DNA of 39,517 bases from Deltaproteobacteria bacterium (GTDB taxonomy: Bacteria > JAEEML01). This document shows positions 25,644 to 33,828 of the stretch, one piece after another. The first letter of the stretch is position 1, and each line of letters starts with the position of its first letter. A program made the position numbers and the translations under genes. The stretch lies in NCBI GenBank assembly GCA_016283195.1, contig JAEEML010000133.1:1-39517 (forward strand). The letters are read 5' to 3'. Under the pieces are notes generated by a model. It saw only the letters and a list, made by a program, of their open reading frames with translations, searched no databases and was not told where the DNA came from.

Positions 25644-25673
25644 ATCATAAACAAACGATAATGGGCTTATCAA
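25644..25673 (-). promoter_or_regulatory. Promoter of the vapBC module
   Basis: On the minus strand, TTGATA (25673-25668) and TATGAT (25649-25644) are 18 bp apart, and the -10 is 31 bp upstream of the vapB ATG. A perfect inverted repeat ACTAG-N5-CTAGT lies further upstream at 25696-25710 and might be an operator for the antitoxin. The rest of the 263-bp gap to 25875 shows nothing recognisable. Confidence 0.5.
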
Positions 25674-25875
25674 GATGCCAAAGCCTAATATCTATACTAG
25701 CATAACTAGTCTACGTTAGCCAGTTCTTATTTACTGGCCATATCTCATCTCGCAAAATATTTCTGAAGTCCGGTATGAGTGAAGTTAGCTTCGCCCTTGG
25801 CGGTAATCCCCAAAAAGAGCGGGCAAGGTGTAAGATGGTTTATGTGGTGATTTTAATGAGAGGAGAGGTTAGAAC

Positions 25876-27204
25876 TTACTTCTCAACTGCGGAGCCATGG
25901 GCAATTAAGTCGATGTCCAAAGCTTCGGCTTCGCCGGTGGGGTTATCGGCAATGATTTTGCCGTTTATATTATTTTGGCTGGCATTGGGTTGATTGAGTT
26001 TATCCATAGAAAAGTTTTTATCGCTATCAACAGTGGCAAAAGAGCCGGCAGTTTGCAATTTAATAACGCCGAGATCGGTGACGCTGGATAACCATTCATC
26101 AACTTTGGTACCGCCGACAGTAGCAACGGAGTCAAGGATTGTTTTAATGGTATCTTTCTTAAAAGAGAGCCAAGTATAATCCTGTGAAGGTGTCCATTTA
26201 CCATCGTCTCCATCTTCGTCGCTGGCGCATATTGCTGTGGCCAAAGACTCGGTATCAAGGAGCCATTTGATGAGGGCAGCACTGCTTGTGGCGTTGGTGT
26301 CACCGGTTACCACAGGAATAATCTTGTTCTTATAGACATACATAATAATGGCGCCGTATTCCATGGAGAAATTGCGGCCTTCAAATTGTGCTAGATCTTG
26401 TTGTTCAAAGAAATCCATATTATATTCGGCACTTAAATTGCTGGCACTGGTGAGGCCCATCTCCGCAACTTTGAGCTCTTGAGTACAATTTGCGGTGCAA
26501 TTATAGGACCAGTCAAAAGAGATGGTGTTCCAGCTTTCGTTAATTTTATTGGCAGTGCCTTGGCCTTTGGTCACTTTCATGTTGCTGGTGACAGTAAAAT
26601 CTTTCATGGCACCGGCAAGAGCATCCATAGCTTCGCCGGCCGGTTTTATTTTAGCTTTAGTTGCTTCGGTAGCAACGTATGTTTGGATTACTCCGCCTAT
26701 TTTTTCTTCGGCAATTGGTACGACAATAAGTTTAGCGGCACCCCATAACACATTCGTACCAAATTCATTATCTCCGTACTCGACAATCTTCTGAACAGCC
26801 CAATCGGTCAGATAGTCATCGGGGGCGTTTAAAAATTTGGCTACTTCATAAAAATTCTCCGGGATAACACCGCTCAAATCATAGTGCACGGTGGCATCGT
26901 ATGCTTTGGCTAAAACAGGGGTGCCTTTACAATCAGAAGCATCATACTTACAGGCAGTGCATTTAACAGTGCCGTCGATATCCTGGCCGGTGACGCTCTT
27001 ACAAGTGACGCCGGTCATGCCGAGTTTGCCATCGCATTGCTCACCCCTTTCCCAAATACCGTTGCCACATTCGGCCGAACCGGTATCAACTGGGCCTTCA
27101 CCCTCTTCTTCTTCTCCCTCTACAGCCGGGGGATCGTTCTTGCAGGCGGTGAGGCTCAAGGCGGTGAGAGCTAACAACATACTTAAATATTTTATGCGTT
27201 TCAT
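25876..27204 (-). CDS. Cysteine-rich lipoprotein with Myxococcus-type disulfide segment
   Basis: A 442-residue secreted lipoprotein. The signal peptide ends in LSLTAC (lipobox), followed by an acidic Glu/Gly-rich spacer and a Cys-rich segment (ECGNGIWERGEQCDG...CKSVTG...CTACKYDASDC). That segment has the form of the Myxococcus cysteine-rich repeat found on surface and secreted proteins of myxobacteria and relatives. The rest (about 90-442) is not a family I recognise; it has paired cysteines in YNCTANCTQ and no catalytic motif. I choose ATG 27204, because an upstream ATG at 27216 overlaps the GGAGG ribosome site that lies 6 nt before 27204. It is probably on the cell surface or facing the periplasm. 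No partner genes adjoin it. Confidence 0.75.
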   Translation of the reverse strand: MKRIKYLSMLLALTALSLTACKNDPPAVEGEEEEGEGPVDTGSAECGNGIWERGEQCDGKLGMTGVTCKSVTGQDIDGTVKCTACKYDASDCKGTPVLAKAYDATVHYDLSGVIPENFYEVAKFLNAPDDYLTDWAVQKIVEYGDNEFGTNVLWGAAKLIVVPIAEEKIGGVIQTYVATEATKAKIKPAGEAMDALAGAMKDFTVTSNMKVTKGQGTANKINESWNTISFDWSYNCTANCTQELKVAEMGLTSASNLSAEYNMDFFEQQDLAQFEGRNFSMEYGAIIMYVYKNKIIPVVTGDTNATSSAALIKWLLDTESLATAICASDEDGDDGKWTPSQDYTWLSFKKDTIKTILDSVATVGGTKVDEWLSSVTDLGVIKLQTAGSFATVDSDKNFSMDKLNQPNASQNNINGKIIADNPTGEAEALDIDLIAHGSAVEK

Positions 27205-27316
27205 ATTTTCCTCCATTCGTTTGGTTCCAAAACGCCAACTTCTATATTACTATTGATTGCAAGTTGGAGTAAAGAATAAAACGCAGGTGGGGCATTTTTC
27301 TCTACTTTGTGAGGAG

Positions 27317-27399
27317 CCCTCACCCCGACTGGTAGTAATAATTATTGGATCTCGCCCCTCTCTATTTGTTAAAATGGAGAGGGGGCCGGGGGGTGAGGG
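27317..27399 (+). repeat. REP-like palindromic repeat, copy C
   Basis: Outer arms are CCCTCACCCC (27317-27326) and GGGGTGAGGG (27390-27399). Inner arms are CCCCTCTC (27355-27362) and GAGAGGGG (27377-27384) around a loop with TATTTGTTAAAATG. The two nested hairpins in one element are characteristic of this family. It is the most complete copy in the window. Confidence 0.75.
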
Positions 27400-27407
27400 A
27401 AAACTGG

Positions 27408-27437
27408 TTGACTATATGAAAGACAAACAGGTAACTA
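27408..27437 (+). promoter_or_regulatory. Weak promoter candidate between repeat copies C and D
   Basis: TTGACT (27408-27413) is a good -35, followed after 18 bp by TAACTA (27432-27437), a poor -10. It could drive the operon beginning at 27510. Low confidence. Confidence 0.25.
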
Positions 27438-27455
27438 CTTGAATTTACAAATCTC

Positions 27456-27503
27456 CTCCCCCTCTCTATTTGTTAAAATGGAGAGGGGGCCAGGGGGTGA
27501 GGG
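27456..27503 (+). repeat. REP-like palindromic repeat, copy D (supplies the ribosome site)
   Basis: The copy has CCCCCTCTC, the loop TATTTGTTAAAATG and then GAGAGGGGG and GGGGGTGAGGG, nearly identical to copy C but without the outer left arm. Its right end GGTGAGGG touches an ATG at 27504 and is 6 nt before the ATG at 27510, so it probably works as the Shine-Dalgarno of the following gene. Confidence 0.75.
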
Positions 27504-27509
27504 ATGAAA

Positions 27510-28775
27510 ATGTACGATGACCTCTATATAACCGGCGGAGCAGAGCTGGAAGGGCGTAGCGGGGTGCCCGGTTCTCTGCCGGAAACCATCTATTTGATGA
27601 GTTTGGCTCTGATGGCACGCGGGCAGCATCGCCTCGGCGGTATCTCGAGTGCCAGTGAAGTGGCTGATTTTCAACATATTTTAGAAAAAATGGGCCTTAT
27701 TTTCGGTGATACAAGGCGCTATTTTATGGATATTGATAGCCGGCAAATCGCGCCGGCGGCGCTCACTTTTAAAGATACCTATCCGCTAAAAGGCGCATTT
27801 TTGCTAATTTTTCCGCTCTTGCATGCGTTTGGCCAGGTGGCTATTTATTTGCCCGATACAGCCAGAAAACCCTGGTTTATGGACGAAGTGCTGAATTTAT
27901 TGAACCTTTTTGGCGTGCGGGCCCGCTATAGCGGCGGCAAGCTGGAAGCCAAATGCCGTTATTTAAAGGGCGCTAAAGTGCGCTTGCCGCCCGGTGAGCC
28001 GATTTTGAGTGCTATGGCCATTTTGGCCGCTGCCCTGGCCAGAGGTAATTCGGAGATAAGTAATATTTCCGCCGGCAGCGAAATTTTTGCTCTTTGCCGC
28101 GCTTTGCAAAAAATGGGTGCTCTGGTGGAAATCCCCGGTAGCGGCCCGCTCAATATTACCGGTGTTGATGCTCTCTCCCCGCTGGAATACCAGATAGCGC
28201 CGGATAACCGCCAGCTCCTGCTTCTCTTTTTTGCGGCGCTTTTAAACGAGAGCGCTATTACTTTGCAAGATGTGCCGCAGGAGGCCAAAGAGCTCATTAT
28301 TTCTCTTGCCTCTCTGATTGGCGCCGAAGTGCACGCTATTGCCGGTGATGAGCTTTTTATCGACGGCCATAAATTTAGCTTGCCGGCAACCACCTTTATC
28401 GAGTGCCGCTATCCGGAAGTTACTTTGCCGGCCCTTATTTTGCTGGGCAATCGCTTTTGTCACCAATACCGCCTGGTTTCCACCGGCCTTTGGCCCTTAA
28501 GGAGCGAGCTCACTATTTTGAAGCGCCTTAATTTGCAATATACACTGGAGGGTAATGAGCTCTTAGTGCGCAGCACGCCGCTGGCTCCCACCGAGCTTTT
28601 GCCCCAAACGGCGGCTCAAGCCGCTTGGCTCATTTTGGCCGCTTGCTCCGCCGCCGGAGAGAGCGTTATTTATGACGGCGGCCTTATCGATCGCCGCTTT
28701 TCCGCTTTGGATCTTACACTAAATCGCCTTGGGGCTCATATTCGCCGTGTAAAAGCAACAGAGCAGGATAAATAA
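27510..28775 (+). CDS. MurA-like enolpyruvyl transferase homologue lacking catalytic residues
   Basis: About 421 residues with the two-domain inside-out barrel pattern of MurA/AroA (LYITGGAELEG at the start, ILSAMAILAAALARGNSEISNIS, ALQKMGALVEIPGSGPLNITGV, IAPDNRQLLLLFFAALL, LWPLRSELTILKRLNLQYTLEG). MurA transfers enolpyruvate to UDP-GlcNAc in the first committed step of peptidoglycan synthesis. Two signatures are missing. The Lys-Asn pair of GAKN is replaced in PGSLPETI, and the Cys loop (PGGCxIGxRP) is replaced by LPDTARKPWF. It is therefore unlikely to be an active MurA; it could be a regulator, a transferase of altered chemistry or a decaying copy. The first ATG (27504) abuts the repeat arm; 27510 has normal spacing. 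It heads the operon and overlaps yraN by 1 bp. Confidence 0.75.
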   Translation: MYDDLYITGGAELEGRSGVPGSLPETIYLMSLALMARGQHRLGGISSASEVADFQHILEKMGLIFGDTRRYFMDIDSRQIAPAALTFKDTYPLKGAFLLIFPLLHAFGQVAIYLPDTARKPWFMDEVLNLLNLFGVRARYSGGKLEAKCRYLKGAKVRLPPGEPILSAMAILAAALARGNSEISNISAGSEIFALCRALQKMGALVEIPGSGPLNITGVDALSPLEYQIAPDNRQLLLLFFAALLNESAITLQDVPQEAKELIISLASLIGAEVHAIAGDELFIDGHKFSLPATTFIECRYPEVTLPALILLGNRFCHQYRLVSTGLWPLRSELTILKRLNLQYTLEGNELLVRSTPLAPTELLPQTAAQAAWLILAACSAAGESVIYDGGLIDRRFSALDLTLNRLGAHIRRVKATEQDK

Positions 28776-29146
28776 TGAATAATTTTGCTCATGCCAATAA
28801 AAGATCCTTGGGCAATAGCCAGGAAGAGGCCGCCGCTGCTTATCTAATAGAACGGGGCTATCAAATTATAGAACGTAACTATTTATTAAGAGGCGGCGAA
28901 ATCGATATAATCGCGAAAGATGGCGAAACGCTCTGCTTTGTTGAAGTGCGCTCACGGAAAAACGCCGACCTGGGGCACCCGCTGGCGAGCGTTACTCTTA
29001 GTAAGCAGCGCCACCTGGTGCGCGCCGCCAAACATTACCTTATGACCCACCCGGGCCTCGATTGCCCAATGCGCTTCGATGTGGTGGGCATTGTTCTTAA
29101 CCCTTATGAAATTACATTGGTGCAAAATGCCTTCTATGCCGAATGA
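28775..29146 (+). CDS. yraN: YraN/UPF0102 family nuclease-like protein
   Basis: A 123-residue protein of the endonuclease-like UPF0102 family. The signature is complete: AAAYLIERGYQIIERNYLLRGGEIDIIAKDG, then CFVEVRSRK and a Gln-His pair in KQRHLVRAAKHYL. The Glu/Asp/Glu residues of the GEID...FVEVR block match the metal-binding core of PD-(D/E)xK-type folds, but no cellular role is established. It overlaps the MurA-like stop by 1 bp (TAATG) and the start of rsmI by 20 bp. yraN and rsmI are frequent neighbours in bacteria. Confidence 0.92.
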   Translation: MNNFAHANKRSLGNSQEEAAAAYLIERGYQIIERNYLLRGGEIDIIAKDGETLCFVEVRSRKNADLGHPLASVTLSKQRHLVRAAKHYLMTHPGLDCPMRFDVVGIVLNPYEITLVQNAFYAE

Positions 29147-29972
29147 ACAGGGAATTTTATACATAGTGCCCACACCGCTCGGTAATTTAGCCGATCTCTC
29201 ACCAAGAGCCATAGATACTCTAGGCTCTGTGAGCCGTATTTTGGCCGAGGATACACGGCACACCGGCGAAATGCTTAATCATTTTGGCCTAAAAGTGCCC
29301 ATGATTAGCCTGCACGATCACAACGAAAGAGAACGAGCCGGCCTGGTAAGCGGCCTGCTTGATGAGGGCAACTCATTGGCTCTGGTTTCCGATGCCGGCA
29401 CCCCCACTATTTCCGATCCGGGGTATCATCTGGTAAGCGCTTTGAAAGAAGATGGCTATAAAGTGGTGGCTCTGCCCGGGCCCTGCGCGGCCATCACTGC
29501 CCTCTCCGCCTCCGGCCTTGCCAGCGACACTTTTACCTTTATTGGCTTTTTGCCGCAGAGCGGGGCAGCGCGTAAAAATGCTATTAGTGAAATACTTAAT
29601 AAAAAAGAGACGTTAATCCTCTATGAATCCCCAAAGCGCATTCACACTCTTTTAGAGGAGCTGCGCCCGGCCGGGCACCGCCAGCTAGCCATTGCCCGCG
29701 AGCTCACCAAAGTGCATGAAGAGATAATCCGCTCCTTTTGCGATACTGTTACAGCGGAGGAGGTGCGCCCGCAGGGAGAATTTACGCTCATTTTGGGGCC
29801 CAAAGCTGCGGATGAAGCAGCGGAGAGTGCGGCAGTTATGGATATGCGCCGCCTTGTAGAACTGGCACTAAAAGAGGGACTTTCGGTGAAAAGCGCAGCT
29901 GCTCTGGCCAGTAAATTTTTGGATTGTTCAAAAAAAGAGGCCTATCAGGCGGCGCTGGAGCTGGCTGGTTAA
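29127..29972 (+). CDS. rsmI: 16S rRNA (cytidine-1402-2'-O)-methyltransferase
   Basis: RsmI adds the 2'-O-methyl group to C1402 at the ribosomal P site using S-adenosylmethionine. The product of about 281 residues contains ILYIVPTPLGNLADLSPRAI, AEDTRHTGEML, LVSDAGTPTISDPG (the SAM-binding region), FIGFLPQSGAAR and the C-terminal ARELTKVHEE. ATG 29127 is chosen because the conserved region begins right after MPSMPNEQG; a longer open frame from 29079 would lie inside yraN. An ATG at 29136 is equally possible. The start overlaps the end of yraN by 20 bp, so translation is probably coupled. Confidence 0.94.
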   Translation: MPSMPNEQGILYIVPTPLGNLADLSPRAIDTLGSVSRILAEDTRHTGEMLNHFGLKVPMISLHDHNERERAGLVSGLLDEGNSLALVSDAGTPTISDPGYHLVSALKEDGYKVVALPGPCAAITALSASGLASDTFTFIGFLPQSGAARKNAISEILNKKETLILYESPKRIHTLLEELRPAGHRQLAIARELTKVHEEIIRSFCDTVTAEEVRPQGEFTLILGPKAADEAAESAAVMDMRRLVELALKEGLSVKSAAALASKFLDCSKKEAYQAALELAG

Positions 29973-30031
29973 AAGATAGTGCTACTTGCGCTCTAATATG
30001 CTATCTTTTCGCCGCTATGGGGGTGCGCTTT

Positions 30032-30574
30032 ATGCCCGGGTTGCGTTACTTGATATTTCTTTTTTTGCCTTTGCTCTCTGCTTGTGGCTACCGCTTATTG
30101 AATAATGCCCCCTTTAAAGAGTGTGCTGCTATTTATGTAGCAGCTGTTGCCGATGAAGGAGAAGAGAGCGGTATGGCTCTGGCTCTTCGCGAGGCCTTGG
30201 CCGCCGAGCTTGCCGGGCGCGGGCTTATTGTGGCTGCAAAAGATAGTTCTAAATACTGCCGCTTGACCGCGGCGGTAAAAAGTTTAAAAACTACCTTGGG
30301 CGGCACTTCATATGGCGATAATGAAGTCAATAGTTATATTGAAAGTTTTAAAGGCGAGTGTCAATTAAGCGCCCATGACGGCCGGCGCCTTTTTGCCAGC
30401 GGCGCTGTTTCCGGGCGGGAGATATTTTTGGCCACCCGCGATTTGGGTAGTAGCGAGCTTGAGATTTTGGCCGCCGAATCCAGCCGCCGCCGGCTTATAA
30501 AGATACTTGCCGAAAATTTTGCGGCCGAGTGTTTGGAAAGAGGAGAGGAACAGTGGCTGAGCTCAAAACAGTAA
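30032..30574 (+). CDS. lptE: LptE-like LPS-assembly lipoprotein
   Basis: About 180 residues. The N-terminus is a short signal peptide ending in LLSAC, followed by GYRL, the typical start of mature LptE. LptE plugs the LptD barrel that places lipopolysaccharide in the outer membrane. Sequence identity outside this region is low, as usual for LptE. The position directly before holA, as in E. coli, supports the name. ATG 30032 has GGGGGTG 6 nt upstream and begins the signal peptide at once; in-frame codons further upstream add an atypical leader. The stop overlaps the start of holA by 22 bp. lptD is not in the window. Confidence 0.75.
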   Translation: MPGLRYLIFLFLPLLSACGYRLLNNAPFKECAAIYVAAVADEGEESGMALALREALAAELAGRGLIVAAKDSSKYCRLTAAVKSLKTTLGGTSYGDNEVNSYIESFKGECQLSAHDGRRLFASGAVSGREIFLATRDLGSSELEILAAESSRRRLIKILAENFAAECLERGEEQWLSSKQ

Positions 30575-31653
30575 GCCGCCTTGATGAACTGACGAGCTAC
30601 CTCAAAAAGCCTTTGCCCCGAGGCGGTGTGGTGCTCATTTTGAGCGAGGACGACCAGCTAAGAGAGCTGGCCATTGCCGCTCTCGAAGAGGCGGCGGCCA
30701 TTGATTACAGCGATGACTTTAATGTGAGCCGTTTTGATGCTCGGGAAAACCTGGAGGGCGCTATTTTAGCTGCAAGGAGTTATCCTATGATGGCTGAGCG
30801 GCGTTATGTGCGCATCGACCACCTTGAGGGGCTGAAATCCATCAAAGTTAGCGATAAGCCGCCCGCCAAAGTGGCTAAAGCCAAAGCCAAAAAGAGTGCC
30901 GAAAAGGGTGATAGAGAGGGTGATGTTCTAAGCTCCTATTTGCAAGATCCAGCCGACAGCACGCTGCTTGTCTTTTTGGCCTCCAAGCTCGATCAACGAA
31001 CAAAACTATTTGGAATTTTAAAGAAAAGTTCCTTTCTTGTGGCCGACTTAAAAGTGCCAACCAGGCGCGAACTTCCGGCCTGGATTAGAGGGCGCTCTAA
31101 TTTTTACGGCCTGAAAATAGCTCCCGATGCCGAATCGCTTTTGGCTGATGTGGTGGGTTCCAATTTGCAGCTGATTGAGCGCTCTTTAGAGCAATTGCGT
31201 GATTATATTTATCCCGATAAAGCCGTTTCCGCGGCCGCCATCGAAGAGATGATTTGTCGCAGCAAGAGCGAATCGATTTTTGATATGACCGATGCCATCG
31301 GCCAGGGTGACGGGGCCAGGGCACTGGCACTTTTGCGCAATATGGAAGAAGACGGCGAGCCGGCTCTTATGATTTCGGCCATGATAACCCGCCATTTTCG
31401 CCAGCTTTTAACAGTGGCTGCCGCGGCCAGGCATGGCGGAAGCTCAAGCAGTATTGCCGGCGCTCTGGGCCTAAATCCCTTTGTCGCCGCTAAACTCTTG
31501 GATCAAAGCCGCAACATGAATATAAAAGGGCTTTTAGGGGCCTTCCCCAAACTTTTGGATTTGGATATAGCCCTTAAAAGCGGAGCGGCCAGCCCTTACG
31601 GAGCCATTGAGGATACGCTTTTGGAGTTGCTCCAGACCTTAAAAAGGAGATGA
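30553..31653 (+). CDS. holA: DNA polymerase III delta subunit
   Basis: About 366 residues. The delta subunit of the clamp loader opens the beta clamp. Recognisable parts are the N-terminal P-loop-like fold without a Walker motif (GGVVLILSEDDQLRELAIAALEEA), FDARENLEGAILAARSYPMMAERRYVRI, the central LVFLASKLDQRTKLFGILKKSSF and the C-terminal collar helices (SESIFDMTDAIGQGDGARALALLRNM, MISAMITRHFRQLL). A basic Lys-rich insert sits near 105-125. The start is GTG at 30553 with AGGAGAGGAA just upstream, inside the end of lptE. The gene is in the order lptE-holA conserved in many Gram-negative bacteria. Confidence 0.9.
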   Translation: MAELKTVSRLDELTSYLKKPLPRGGVVLILSEDDQLRELAIAALEEAAAIDYSDDFNVSRFDARENLEGAILAARSYPMMAERRYVRIDHLEGLKSIKVSDKPPAKVAKAKAKKSAEKGDREGDVLSSYLQDPADSTLLVFLASKLDQRTKLFGILKKSSFLVADLKVPTRRELPAWIRGRSNFYGLKIAPDAESLLADVVGSNLQLIERSLEQLRDYIYPDKAVSAAAIEEMICRSKSESIFDMTDAIGQGDGARALALLRNMEEDGEPALMISAMITRHFRQLLTVAAAARHGGSSSSIAGALGLNPFVAAKLLDQSRNMNIKGLLGAFPKLLDLDIALKSGAASPYGAIEDTLLELLQTLKRR

Positions 31654-31654
31654 A

Positions 31655-32740
31655 ATGAAACCTAAAAATATTTTATGGCCGGGAAGCCGGCTATTTTTAA
31701 TGAGTCTCATCTCTCTCCTGCTTTTTTGCGCTTGCCCGGGCCGCGGGGTAGTTGTTTTGCCGGCTGCCACGAGCGCCGAGGAGCCGGCTTGGGCTAATTT
31801 GCCCAGCGGTTCGCTTACAAGTGGCCCGCGCGGTGAAGGATTTTATGGTTTTGGCCGAGCCGAAAGCGGCAAAGATACCACTAATAAACCGGATGATTTA
31901 TTGGCCGAGGCCGATAACAGAGCTATGGAAATGCTCTCACTTACCATCGATCGTTTTTGGAATCGCTCTCTTTCGTATTTGACAAAAAAAACAGGGGCTT
32001 ATGGTCTCTTTCGTACTTTTGAAGGGGCGCCGTGCCGGGTCTCTTTTAATAAAGAACACCATCAGGTAGTGGAGCACTGGCACCATATAAACGGCGAGAA
32101 GAGCATGGCTATGGCTTTTTTGTCGCGCGAGGATTTGGCCAATCAGCTCACCGCTTGCAAAGGGTGCAAAGAGCATCCGCTATGCAAGATGATGGGAGCC
32201 AATTTGGATTTACTCCTCACTGATTTCACTGCTTGGAGTGAAGTTTCCTGGACCAGTGATGAAGCGGTTCTCTCTTGGGTGAAGCGTGGCCCCGGGCCCT
32301 ATGTGGACGGCCCGGCCGGCCGGGGCTTTTATGGCGTTGGTACGCTTGATGACCCTACAGATTTGGCCATCAGCACTCTTGATTTGCAATATAGAGCTGC
32401 TCTCTCTCTCCGCGAAACACTTTTGGACTTTTTGCGTAAGGCCACCGGCAAAGATGTGCGCCTGGACAACACTTACGACAGCATTACTCCGCCCTGTATT
32501 ACCGCTATCCAAAAATTGAGCGGAGATATTATTGAAATGGGGCGCCTGCCCGACGGCCGGCCGGTGGCCTCGTTGGCTTTTGTCCCGGCCGATCGCGTGC
32601 GGGCGGCCACAAAAGATTGCCCAGGTTGCCAGGAATATAATATCTGCCGGGCTTTATATGACCGCTTTGACGAACTTTTTATGACTTCATCCAAACAGCA
32701 TCAGATAAAAGTGTTTAACAGTGGTCGCAAGGCGCTATAA
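31655..32740 (+). CDS. Internally duplicated Cys-rich lipoprotein (LPP20-like repeats)
   Basis: A 361-residue putative lipoprotein: an N-terminal hydrophobic segment ending in LLLFCAC, a variant lipobox with Cys27 as the likely anchor. The mature part is two copies of one domain, about 45-185 and 205-340. Each has a GFYGxG loop (62-67 and 224-229), a helix rich in Ala/Glu, a single Cys (127 and 281) and a C-x2-C-x5-C motif (168/171/177 and 322/325/331). The GFYGxG plus Ala-rich helix recalls LPP20/DUF4136-like outer-membrane lipoproteins, but the paired cysteine motif is not something I can name. It begins 1 nt after holA, so it is co-transcribed. It might bind a metal or form disulfides in the periplasm. 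Confidence 0.65.
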   Translation: MKPKNILWPGSRLFLMSLISLLLFCACPGRGVVVLPAATSAEEPAWANLPSGSLTSGPRGEGFYGFGRAESGKDTTNKPDDLLAEADNRAMEMLSLTIDRFWNRSLSYLTKKTGAYGLFRTFEGAPCRVSFNKEHHQVVEHWHHINGEKSMAMAFLSREDLANQLTACKGCKEHPLCKMMGANLDLLLTDFTAWSEVSWTSDEAVLSWVKRGPGPYVDGPAGRGFYGVGTLDDPTDLAISTLDLQYRAALSLRETLLDFLRKATGKDVRLDNTYDSITPPCITAIQKLSGDIIEMGRLPDGRPVASLAFVPADRVRAATKDCPGCQEYNICRALYDRFDELFMTSSKQHQIKVFNSGRKAL

Positions 32741-32848
32741 TATTTCCGAATCGGCTTTTAATAAATCATAAAAGGCTCAAAAACGCCAAAAGAGGCAGCA
32801 CGGTAAAAAAGGTGGGCAAGATATAATAGCTGCCTAGCCATTCCGCTC

Positions 32849-32878
32849 TTGAAAGCAAAGCGCCGCCTGATGTATGTT
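32849..32878 (+). promoter_or_regulatory. Promoter candidate for the NYN-domain gene
   Basis: TTGAAA (32849-32854) and TATGTT (32873-32878) are 18 bp apart, about 82 bp upstream of the GTG at 32960. The 219-bp gap after the duplicated lipoprotein gene holds nothing else recognisable. Confidence 0.35.
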
Positions 32879-32959
32879 CCCCGGCGTTGTCTTTACTTAC
32901 CTCATATTTTGTAAGTGGCAGACAACATAGTTTGTTTTGATAAAAAAGAGAGGAAAATT

Positions 32960-33808
32960 GTGCTTAGTCAGGAACCACTTATTGCCGTTTTTGTCGATTA
33001 CGACAACTTGGCTATCGGCGCCCGCGACTTAAAAGGTGGCGGCGATTTTAAAATTCAACTCGTCTTAAAGCGCCTTTTGGAAAAGGGGCGCATTGTTTAC
33101 AAAAGGGCCTATTGCGATTGGAGCAAACACCAAAACGCCATGCGCGAATTCCACGCTTCCGGCATGGTGATGATTGATATTCCCCAATCTTTAAGCGGCA
33201 AAAACAACGCCGATATTCACATGGTCATCGACGCGCTCGAACTCTGCTACGCCAAACAACATATTGATATATTTGCTCTTTTGTCTGGTGATAGCGATTT
33301 TACTCCGCTCATTTCCAAGCTCAAAGAGAATAATAAATATGTTATAAGCTGCGGCGTAAAGAGCTCCACCAGCCACCTTTTAATCAATTCCTGCGATGAG
33401 TTTATTTACTACGACGACTTGGTGCGCGAAGAAGAACAAAAGCTCAAAAAGAAAAAGAAAAAATCCTCTCGCGAGAATACGGCGGAGACTAACGAAAATA
33501 AAAATCAGGAGCTGGCTGATCATAATAGCGGCGAAAACGGCCAGGAGCTCACCAAAGAGCAGCGCGAAAAAGCCGAAGTGGCCGACCTTTTGGTGGAGCT
33601 TGTGAGCAATCTGGAAAAGGATTACGAAACAGTATGGAGCTCCATGTTAAAGCAGGCAGTGCGCCGCGTGCTGCCAGGTTTTAATGAGGCTTATTACGGC
33701 TATAAAAGCTTTACCGAGCTTTTAATGGAGCTTAAAAATAAGGGGCTTTTGGAGGTATCTTTTGACGGCGGGCGCAGTAACTTTAGAGTGCACACTCCGG
33801 AGAATTAG
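32960..33808 (+). CDS. NYN-domain (LabA/DUF88-like) RNase-like protein with C-terminal LOTUS-like domain
   Basis: About 282 residues. The NYN fold of PIN-type RNases occupies about 5-145, with acidic residues in VDYDN (Asp13, Asp15), KNNADIHMVID (Asp85) and SGDSDF (Asp111, Asp113), all of the expected metal-binding set. A highly charged Lys/Glu/Asn linker (about 150-195) follows. The C-terminal 80 residues (KAEVADLLVELVSNL...SSMLKQAVRRVLPGFNEAYYGYKSFTELLMEL) look like an OST-HTH/LOTUS RNA-binding domain, a common partner of NYN. GTG 32960 is preferred because GAGAGGA lies 6 nt upstream; an in-frame GTG at 32915 has a poor ribosome site. It probably acts on RNA; the target is unknown. Confidence 0.85.
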   Translation: MLSQEPLIAVFVDYDNLAIGARDLKGGGDFKIQLVLKRLLEKGRIVYKRAYCDWSKHQNAMREFHASGMVMIDIPQSLSGKNNADIHMVIDALELCYAKQHIDIFALLSGDSDFTPLISKLKENNKYVISCGVKSSTSHLLINSCDEFIYYDDLVREEEQKLKKKKKKSSRENTAETNENKNQELADHNSGENGQELTKEQREKAEVADLLVELVSNLEKDYETVWSSMLKQAVRRVLPGFNEAYYGYKSFTELLMELKNKGLLEVSFDGGRSNFRVHTPEN

Positions 33809-33828
33809 GCAATTTTAATAATCTTTGA

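Noticed and set aside
27355-27503. Two near-identical repeats about 100 bp apart, considered as a CRISPR fragment
   Set aside because: The repeats are palindromic, few, unevenly spaced and also occur 8 kb away singly; there are no cas genes. They fit REP-like elements.
29079-29126. Longer start for rsmI at 29079
   Set aside because: The added residues (MWWALFLTLMKLHWCK) come from overlapping yraN coding sequence and are not part of the RsmI fold.
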